Source of the DNA: Bacillota bacterium
GTDB taxonomy: Bacteria > Bacillota > Clostridia > Acetivibrionales > DSM-1351
NCBI GenBank assembly: GCA_023444055.1
Contig: JAEZRV010000092.1
Coordinates: 1 to 64,000 of the forward strand
Length of the DNA: 64,000 nt
Reading direction: 5' to 3'
The notes under the pieces were generated by a model. The model saw only the letters and a list, made by a program, of their open reading frames with translations, did not search any database and was not told the origin of the DNA. Made by a program: the position numbers and the translations under genes. Shown here piece after piece: positions 1-9,700 of this stretch (its first letter is position 1; every line of letters begins with the position of its first letter).

Positions 1-199
1 AACCATTTCCATCCCAACGTAATGCCCGCAATGAGTTGTGCCGTTTGTTGCAGAACAGGTATACACTTGTGCCGGAATGCGGATCAAGTTTGAATTTTAA
101 TGAAACCAATGAGGCAAGCCCATTCTGTTGCTTACGAAAATCAGTTGAACCCAATGCAAGATAGATATGTTCAGCCCCATCAGCTATATGCTTCATCAT
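1..199 (-). CDS. tnpB: IS66 family accessory protein TnpB (Orf2), partial
   Basis: The minus frame starts at ATG 199-197 (a second ATG follows directly) and is open to the window edge, so the 3' part is missing. It reads MMKHIADGAEHIYLALG, then STDFRKQQNGLASLV, and further on VYLFCNKRHNSLRALRWDGNG. These match the IS66 Orf2 pattern, in which a [CA]G.TD.RK..[DN]GL block is followed by L.VFCN[KR]R....K.L.WDGNG. TnpB is an accessory protein needed by most IS66 elements for transposition; its biochemistry is poorly known. The start overlaps the stop of an upstream short frame by ATGA, the usual IS66 arrangement of translationally coupled orf1 and orf2. The main transposase (TnpC) would lie beyond the window. 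Family assignment is firm; whether the element is intact cannot be judged. Confidence 0.85.
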   Translation of the reverse strand, partial: MMKHIADGAEHIYLALGSTDFRKQQNGLASLVSLKFKLDPHSGTSVYLFCNKRHNSLRALRWDGNG

Positions 200-357
200 A
201 GCTTTTGCAGAACCTTTATCAGTTCTGCAAGAATTACAGGATTAAAATTGTCTGCAATGCCTATGGAATAGCTACTGTAAGACAGGGTAAGCATAGCATT
301 TGCAGACTCATTTGTTACTTTATACACATTACTTCTCACAGTCTCCTTATTGGTTAT
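196..357 (-). pseudogene. Short IS66 Orf1 (TnpA)-like frame upstream of tnpB
   Basis: A minus frame is open from 357 to a TGA at 198-196 and overlaps the tnpB start by ATGA. Its C-terminal residues (FNPVILAELIKVLQKL) resemble the C-terminus of IS66 Orf1 proteins, which end in a hydrophobic F.P..L..LI..L helix. There is no in-frame ATG near an SD; an AAGGAG at 348-343 could serve a GTG at 327. The frame gives at most about 54 residues, about half of a usual Orf1, and lacks the helix-turn-helix part. It is either a truncated Orf1 or a short variant. Assignment rests on position and the C-terminal pattern only. Confidence 0.4.
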
Positions 358-385
358 TCAGCATTGCAATATTACTACTTGATTT

Positions 386-739
386 CTATTTAGTTGGCGT
401 AGGTATTCCAATAAATGGTGTAATGTCAAAACCTGAAATACTTAATATAAGTCCTTTTAAACCATATGCAAGCAACATTAATGCCAGCATAATTAATGCA
501 TACTTAATCGACCTATAAGCACCTTCAAAAACAGGAGTTTTTTTTGACCCATAATAATATGCTGTTCCAATTAGTAGTGCTCCCGCAACACCCAGTATTC
601 TAGTTGGTAAAAGATATTGCCAACTAGGAATTCCATAAAGTATTATTGGTATAAAATATGCTATTAAATAGCCAACAAGGTAAAATTTCCATCTTTCTTT
701 GATAATTGACTTAATTTTTTCAACTTTCATTGTAATCAT
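386..739 (-). CDS. Small membrane protein directly downstream of the RHS gene (candidate immunity protein)
   Basis: A 117-residue protein with a basic N-terminus (VEKIKSIIKERWK) and about three hydrophobic segments, roughly residues 19-37, 44-64 and 77-98. The family is not recognised. It begins 10 nt after the RHS stop (749), so it is almost certainly cotranscribed and possibly translationally coupled. In RHS and other polymorphic toxin loci the small gene just downstream of the toxin C-terminus is commonly the immunity gene, and membrane proteins in that place often protect against membrane-acting or periplasmic toxins. That role is inferred from position alone. Beyond it lies an IS66 element, a common neighbour of variable toxin ends. 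Confidence 0.6.
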   Translation of the reverse strand: MITMKVEKIKSIIKERWKFYLVGYLIAYFIPIILYGIPSWQYLLPTRILGVAGALLIGTAYYYGSKKTPVFEGAYRSIKYALIMLALMLLAYGLKGLILSISGFDITPFIGIPTPTK

Positions 740-748
740 CCTTTCATT

Positions 749-3700
749 TCAGTTTATTGAATCTTTCGCATCTTTTGTATTTTTAGCATCAACTCCTATG
801 AATAAAGTTCCGCTTTTCAGCTGTGATTTATCAATGATTGTTCTCTCCAGTATCATACCAGTCTGAGTCCTTGTAGTCACAACCAACTGGTTGTTAATAT
901 CAAGTATATCTGTTCTATACGACAATCCTTCTGACTGAGCTCTTGTTATATTTTGGGGTCTAGCGTATACATTCACTGATTTAGAAGGTAACTGGGTTAA
1001 TCCTTTTCCAACACAATACAAACCAATTCCAAGCTGGGTTAAGTTGTATATACTTTCTCCATACTCTGGGCTCATTTTTTTATATGCTACCTTCATAAAG
1101 TTTGCTGTATCGCCTTCGTTATTACCAAATAAAGCATTCCATACTTTTGATGCTCCACCCGTTGCATTACTTGCTCCATCTATTGCCATATAGCCACCTG
1201 CCAGTCCTACTGGAATTCCTACTCCCGTCCAAGATGTACCAGTAAATATTGCTGCCCCTGTCATTGCTTCAGTTACACCACTTATAGCTTGTATCGTTCC
1301 AGCTCCAACACTCTGAATTCGACCAACAACTCCTCCCAATTCTGATTTAGCAAAATTGATTTGATTTTCTATTAACAATAAAGTATTCTCAATTGCCTCA
1401 TCTTCATTCTGAATTTTTATCCCCATCGTATACAAACCATGCTTCTCTTTTATTTCTTTCAACTGTTCAAATAGCCTTTTTAATACTTTTTGCACACCCA
1501 TGGGAGCTTTATTTATATCATATGATGCATAAAGAACATCTGACTCTGGTACAACATTTATTCGAGCCCCCCCAGGTTTATAAAAAGACCACCCATGTTC
1601 TAATAACTGCTCTATTCCTTTTTTTGCTCCTTCTGATTTATCGTAATAAACTTTTTTACTTTCACCAGTATAAGTATTATATAGCCAAAGATATATCTTT
1701 CCTTTTCCATCTTTTATAATAGTTCCTTCATGCCCTCCAATAAGTACAGTCTCATTTCCTTCACCTGTCTCAAGGGTTAAGTTACCGCCTTCATTATCTA
1801 TTACATTATGACTGTCTCTACCAGTGAGTACGTATCCAATAGTTCCTCTATTTTCTATATACATACCCTTTTCTGTACCATCAGTTATATCTCCGCCTGT
1901 TATATTTGTAATTGTACCATAATTATATATCTCAGCAGTTCCATTTTCACCAACATTTATTGTATCAATTATCCCTCGGTTATTTATAGTTGTATTACTT
2001 CCTGTACCAGTATTAATTGTTCCGATATTATAACCATCGTGATTTGTTATTGTAGTATTGCTGCCATTCGACGTATTGATTACACTTGTATTGCCATAGT
2101 TATCTATAGTTCCAGAGCCTACATTTCCATCGAATACCCTCCAGCCAACACTCTCCCACCAGCCCACTTCGCTACTGTCCACATCATATAATATTCCCAA
2201 CATAGAATCAAAAATAGTAACATTATTGCTTTTACCACTACCTGATGTTTCCTCTGCATTTTTATTTGCCTTTGTACCATATTTTTCAGCTGCACCTTCA
2301 CCAAGGAAAAAGTCCAGCTCATAGTCTGTTAAATGTCCACTCGGATCTACATACTGTATCGGATCATTCTCACAATAGGTGTAACGATTCAGTGACAACG
2401 GATTCTCTTCCTCACCCCAATAACTATCCTCAGAAGTAAACCTACCTGTATATGAGTCATAATACCTCGCTCTCAGATAATATAGCCCTGTTTCATTGTC
2501 AAAGAACTCTCCTGCATAGCGAATTGCGTTGCTTGCTGTTTCTACTGTCAGCGTTGGATTTCCCCAAATGTCGTAGTCATACTGGTTTTGCACTGTTCCT
2601 GCTTCGTCTGTTGTCTGTACTACATCTCCGTGACCGTTGTACAGGAAGTAGGTGAGACTGCTTTGTGCATCTGTTTTTGCGATGTAGTTTATACCCTTTA
2701 TATATCTCGCTTTTATGTTGTTGCTTGCATCTGTTTCAAGTATAACATTCTGTCTGTCGTATTGGTAGTTTGTTACCTCAGCAGTATAGTCATTATCGGA
2801 TTTCTTTACTGTCTTGCTTACTCTCAGGTCATCTCCGTTGTAGGTGTATTCTGCTGTTGTTCTTATGCCACCCTTTATTGTTTCTGTCTCTTTGAGCCTG
2901 TTGAAGCCATCATAAGTATAGCTTGTCTTTTCAAGCAATGTGTCTATGCTTCCTGATGTGGTATTTCCATAGGCTGTTCCCTTTACAGATGGGCGCAGCT
3001 GAATGTTATTTGGTAGTGTATGGCTAATGCTCTGTTTTAGCTGATTGCCGTTATTATCATATATGTATGAGGTTGTTCTTCTTGCAATTTCCTTGCTGCT
3101 TCCGTCAAACATCCTTTCTGTTAGCTTTAACAGAGTATTTGAACTGGAATATGTGTAATCACTCTTCTTCAATATATATTGTATGCCTTTTCCAGTTGTT
3201 CCGTCAACATATTCACTAGGCTGAGGCGAAGTATAGGTTTCATTGAGCGATGTCCGATTTCCTGCCCTGTCATATGCGTATACAGTGGTTTTTCCAGGTG
3301 CTGTTACCTTTGTTATTCTTCCAGCTTTGTCATATTCATAGCTAGTGGTTCCATAGCTGTCTGTCTTGGATATCTGCCTTCCTGCAAGGTTATATTCATA
3401 TGCATATTCTGATATAACGCTTCCATTCGGCATTTTGTTTGACATACTGACTAAATGATTGTCCTTGTCATATTCATAAGCTTCTTTTATACCGCCCTCG
3501 TAGGTTATGGACTCTCTTCTGCCATTATCATCATACTGGTAAGTTGTTGTTTTCCCTCCGTATGCTACGGTTTCCATTCTGCTTACAGCATCATAGGTAT
3601 AGTCTACCTGATAACCCTTTAAATCTGTTACCTTTGTTACATTTCCAATTGCATCATAATCGTAGCTTAGCTGTGCTGTACTGTTTTTCTTTATTGCTTT

Positions 3701-6700
3701 TAGCCTGTTGTTCTTATCGTATTCATATGTAACCTTACCGCTTTCATCCTCCATTGAGCTTCTGTTTCCAGCTTCATCATAGGTGTATTTTACACTGTCG
3801 CCTGTTTCATTGACTTTTCTTTCAAGTAGTAGCCCTATGTTGTCATAAGTGTAAACGGTATTGTTTCCTTTTTTGTCTGTTACACATACCATGTTTCCTG
3901 ATAAATCATATTTGTAGGCTTCTGTCTTATTGTCCGGGTTTGTTACGGTTTTAAGCATTCCAAAGGCTGTATAGGTGTAGCTTGTCAGCTTGCCTCTGCC
4001 ATCTGTCATATAAGTCTTATTACCAAGCTTGTCATACTCATATTTTGTAACCACTTTTAGTGGATCTGTTACTTTTGCCAATCTTCCTGCCCTATCATAT
4101 TCATAGGCTGTAGCTTCTCCAAGGCTATTTATTTGCTTTATTAATTCACCATAATGATTGTAATCATATTTTGTTGTATATGTGTTCTTTTCAACCGCCT
4201 CAGGGGTTGATTTTACTATCAACATATTTGCTAGATTATAGCTGTATTCTGTTCCATACCTTGACTCATCAGTACTTCCCGATAGGTAGCCTAATGCGTC
4301 TATTGTCTTGATTATGTTTCCGTTAGCATCATATAAATTGCGGCTTATAACCTTGTTATATGCATCTGTAACAGTTTTTAGCCTGTTCAGCTTGTCATAG
4401 TCATAGGTCATTGTGCCTTTTGCATTGGTCTCGGAAGTTTTGTTTCCTGCCAAATCATAATTATATTCTATGGTACTGTTTTCTGCATCTTCTATTGTTT
4501 TTACTCTGTTTAGTTCATCATAGGTATATGTAGTACCAAATCCTCTTTCATTTATAACTGTTTCCTTGTTTCCTACGGCATCATAAGTATATTGTGTATA
4601 TACATCTTTTATGTTTCCTGTATCGTCCTCATATTTCCTTGTAACTTTTGACAACCTGTTTAGTTCATCATAAGCATATGTAGTTGTGTATTTGTCCCTG
4701 TTTGCGGTTCCCTCGCCGTAAAGATAAGCAGATGGACTTGTCTCCTTTATCTTGTTTCCGAGAATATCATACTCATAAGCTGTTATCATTCTGTACTTGT
4801 CTGTATATTCATTATCCCTTAGCGCCTCAAGTGCAGATAGCTGAGCTGCATCAAATGCTCCTGTATATATATCGCCTGTGTCAACAAGTTTTATATCCTT
4901 TACAAGCCTGTCCATACTGTCATACTCAAATTTTTGGATATCGTATACATCTGCAGATCTCAGCTTTACTGTTTTTATTGTATTACCATTTTTGTCGTAA
5001 TAGCTTTCAGTATAGGCTTCACTGTTGACGGATACTGTATATACAAGTCCATTATCATAGTAGGTATACTCGGTTTTTCTTGAAGATAGCTTGTCCTTAG
5101 TGCCTGTAATTTCCTTTTTTGCTACCTTGCCAAGAGCATTATATGTGTAATTTTCAATGATATACACTATATTTCCGCTGCTGTTCTTCTCTAATGGAAG
5201 CTTCTTTTTGGATATTCTGTTTGCAACATCGTATTCAATATATGTGCAGCTACCGTTCTTATCCTTTACTGTTACTATGTTTCCAAGCAAGTCTGTCTTG
5301 TTTTCAGTGGTATTTCCGTAAGTGTCAGTCTCAGTCTTTATACTGCCAAAGCTGTTGTAGCTGTAGGTTGTGATGTTTCCTCGCTGATCCTTTTGGCTTG
5401 TTTTTCTTCCAAGCTTGTCATAGGTATATTCTACTGCTCCAGTATCTGCAAATGTCACTTTTTTAAGCGTTCCATCGGCATTATATTCATAGTTGGTTGC
5501 ATGTTGGTTTTCGTCTGTTAATTTTGTTATGTTGCCCAGCAAGTCATACTCATAGCTTTTGTAGTAGCCTTTGGAGTTACCTAATGCATCTGTAGTTTTT
5601 ATAACTCTGTTAAGACCGTCGTAATCATACATTGTGCCTAGTGCCTGTTGCATATCAGCGTTATAGTCATCACCTGTAGTGCTGTTATCGGCTAGCGCAT
5701 CGGCATATCTGATTCCGTCAACTCTTTTATTTACATTTCCATTGGCATCATATTTGAGGCACTCTGCTGCTTTTCCGTTAGGGAGTATTGTCATAAGCCG
5801 CCTGTTCATGCTGTCATAGATATATGAAATACCTTCCATAGTTTCTGCTAGCTCTGCGGTATCTTTTGCTGCTTCATAAGCATTTGGCTGTATCTGCTTT
5901 TTGAGGTTACCTGCGTCATCATATATGTATCTGGTTACTGCCTGTTCTCCATCTGAATATGGGGTTTTTTTCCTTATGAGCCTATTCATGCTGTCGTAGT
6001 CATAAGTTACAGATATATCTTTTTCATCTGTTTCATTTGTTTCTTTTGTTAGATTTCCATTTAAATCATACTTATAAGATGTGATAATATCCAATTTACC
6101 CAGTGCTTCTGTCTTTTTGATTAAGTTTTTATCAAGGTCATAGATAAGCTCTGTAATATTGCCGTCTGAGTCCTTGCCGTTTGTATATTTCTTTGTTTTC
6201 AATTGTCCGTCAGTATAATATGTATATGCAGTCTTTGACTTAATTTTTTTAGTATATTCCTTGTCAAATTCCACATTTCTTATATAATTACCTTCAACAT
6301 CAGATGTATCAACAAGTAAAGCCTGCTCAACAGGTCTTGATTGAACATCATACTTGTTTCTGGTAATCTGATATTCATTTTCTGAAATCTTTTGTTTTTG
6401 GGTTATTAGATTTCCTTCTTTATCATACTGGCTTATTGTTTCATGTGCAAATGGACCTGATATTAATGTTGTTTTTCCATTCCTGTCATAGAAATATTGT
6501 ACTAAGTCACCTATTGATTTCTCTTCTCCGCCAGTCAATGCGTCTGCAGTCACCTTATTTTCAAAGGTCTCAGTACTCAGCGCATTGCCTTTTTCATCAT
6601 AGTTGCTTTTTACAAGTTTGTAATAGTCATAGCCTGCATCTGTTTTTATATATTCTCTCTGAGAAGTCATATTACCTAGCAAATTATATTCAAAGTATTT

Positions 6701-9700
6701 GTTATTTCTTGCCCTGTCAGTACTCCTTATCAGCTCTCCTTTTGCAGAGTATTCAAAGTCTTCATATGTATTGTCAGGATATTCTGTTTTATATATTTTT
6801 CCAAATACATTGCTGTAGGTAGCAGTTACATTTTGTGCTTTGTCTGTTTTTATTACTTTAGCTTTTCCTGTCAGATCATATTCATAGCTTTCTCTGGAAA
6901 GGTCAGTATAAACGGTTTCCTTTAGCATGCCATTCAAGAAATATGTGTTTTTAGTTTTATTGCCATATGCATCTGTTTCTGTAAGTATTCTGCCGGAGCC
7001 ATCATAAGTATATGTTTTAGTATAAATGTTTGTACCTTTTGCCTTGTTATCTTTGGCTGTCTGTGCAGAAATGTAGCCTTTTAGGTTATTGTTTGCATCA
7101 TATTCATATTTTTTTCCAATAGATTTAAGAGGATCATTATAGTTATATCCTTCTCCATCTGCCTCTTTTGTAACATTTCCACGTCCATCATATTCTTTAT
7201 AGCTTATAACTGTTTTTGATTTATCTTCATTTATTACAGATGTTGTTACAAGTCTATTAAGTGCATCATAGCTATACTCTATGCCCGGAGCTGAAGTAAT
7301 ATCCTGTGACGAATACCTAGGGTCAACTTCCTTTATTAAATTTCCCACATCATCATATAAGTATTTTGTCACGAACCCTTCTGAGTCTATTTTTGTTGTA
7401 ATTTTCCCCATGCCATTATACAGATACTGAATAACACAATCTACACCGTTACAAGTGATTGTGTTTGAAGCTAAATTACCTCTCTTGTCGTATTTAAGCT
7501 TTGTTATTTTTACCTTTCCGTCTTTTGTGAATGGTTCAGATTTTTCTGTCAGTCTGTTCCTGTAATCATAGCTATATGTGGTTTTATCATATCCTGTTCC
7601 ATTGAATTGCTCCTGGGACAATACATTTCCTGCATAGTCATACTTAAATTTATTGATATAATGTCCATATTCTGTAGTCGTTTGGCTAGCAGAATCTACA
7701 ATCTTCATTACGCCTTCTTCGCTTGTTACTCTATCACCATAATCATATAAATATGAGTGCTTTATTAAACTATTTCCTGACTCATCAATGTATTCTATGA
7801 TTTCCTTTTTATTTCCTTTATTGTCATATTCATTGTGAGTATGAGTTTTTCTGTTTTCATCAATTTTTCTGAACTCATCAGTAACTCTGTCCATATTGTC
7901 AAAGTAATATTCAATGTATGATGAAACTGTATCTGAAGCAATACCATTATCAGTAACTACGTTTCCTTGAGTCATTGTTTCTATTCTGCTGTAATTATCA
8001 TTATACTTATCATAGCCGTATTTCTTATATGTATAGCTGTCAGCAGAATTCTTGTTATATATCCTTTCTTCCAGAACTCTTCCGGCAGTATCATATAAAT
8101 ATCCTATTGTCCTTCCCTCAGTCTCTTCAATTGTGATAACCTTGTCGAGGCTGTTGTAGGTATATTTTGTTTCTTTATCCAGAGCATCCTTTTTAGTGAT
8201 AAGTCTGCCTAAATCGTCATAAGAAAAGATTGTTTTACCCTTTGCATCTGCCTTTTCTGTTGTTTTGCCTGTATAGTCATATTTATATGTTGTGTAATTA
8301 ACCTTGTTAGTAGATTTGTCAAAATATCTCTCAGATTTGACAAGTCTATTCATAATGTCATAGTGCAGGAGGTTTTTATAGCCATCCTCATCAGTGAGCG
8401 TTAAAAGTAAACTAGTACTATCATCAGCAGCAGGAGATAAATATGTATAGTCCAGTGTAACGTTTTCTTTTCTGTTTTTATCATTTTCATAGTATTCTTT
8501 GTTTACCAGCATATTGTCGCTGTTGTAGGTGAATCTTGTACTATGACCGTTGGAATCAATTTCTTTAATCTTGTTCCCGTTTGAGTCATATTCATCAGAT
8601 TTTAACAAATGCCAAGCGTTTTGATCCTTGTCATAAACGCTGTATTTCACTTGGTTTCCAAATATGTCATATTGATACTGAAATTTAACTCCCTCAGGGT
8701 CAATATACTCTATCTGCTTGTTTTGGGTGCGATAGCTGGTATTATATGTATCACTGTAATCATATTGCTTTAAAGTATTATCTGGATAGGTTATCTTTTT
8801 TAATCTGCTTAATGTATCATAATCATAGTTAGTCCTGTTAGATCTATATGTGTTATAGCTTATATTTCCTTCGCTATCTGTTCCATCAGACTTAGCTGAT
8901 TCATCTATCTCAGCTTTCATATTACCTGTGTTAAAGTCATATGCATATTTTTTTGAAATTTTAATATTACCATTATCTACAGTGCTCCACTGCTCAGTAA
9001 GATAAGCACCTTTCTGATTCACGCCGTCTGCATCTATTCCATATCTGTAATTGGTAATATAGTCATTCTCATTTGAATGAACTGTCTTTTTTGTCATATT
9101 TCCATGACTATCGTACTCATAATCGGTAATAAATAGATTTTCATTGCCACAATGAACTCTTTTCTCTTGTATTACATTGCCTTTTCCATCTAATTCAAAT
9201 ATAATCTGGCAGTTGGTGTTTTCATCCTGATTCCAACTTTTTGATTCCATAACATCAAATTTATTATAGTCATATCCATATGTCACCATATATTTATTTG
9301 ATGTCGGATTACCATTTTCATCTCTAGCAGCTTCAGGTCCTGTATAATTTGTAAGATTTCCATTTTTATCATATGCATAGTTCTGGATTTTCTTTACAGC
9401 CTGTCCCGTTTCCTGACCATTTTCCATCTTTATTAAAGTTTCTACTGTTTTTAGTGGAAACTTTTTGGTGTCATATTCTGTTTTTATAGTTCTTTTATGA
9501 TTAATACCTGTTTCTGCAGTATTAAGTAGCTCATGTATGCCATTGTATGTATATTTTGTATTTGTACCCTTATAATCAGTTTTTATAGTGCTGTATCTAT
9601 AAGTTTCCTCCAGATAACCATTTATTGCCTCTTTTATTGCATCAGCATATGCACTGTTGCCAAAGCCATCAGCTTCACCTGTATATTTATATGTTATGCT

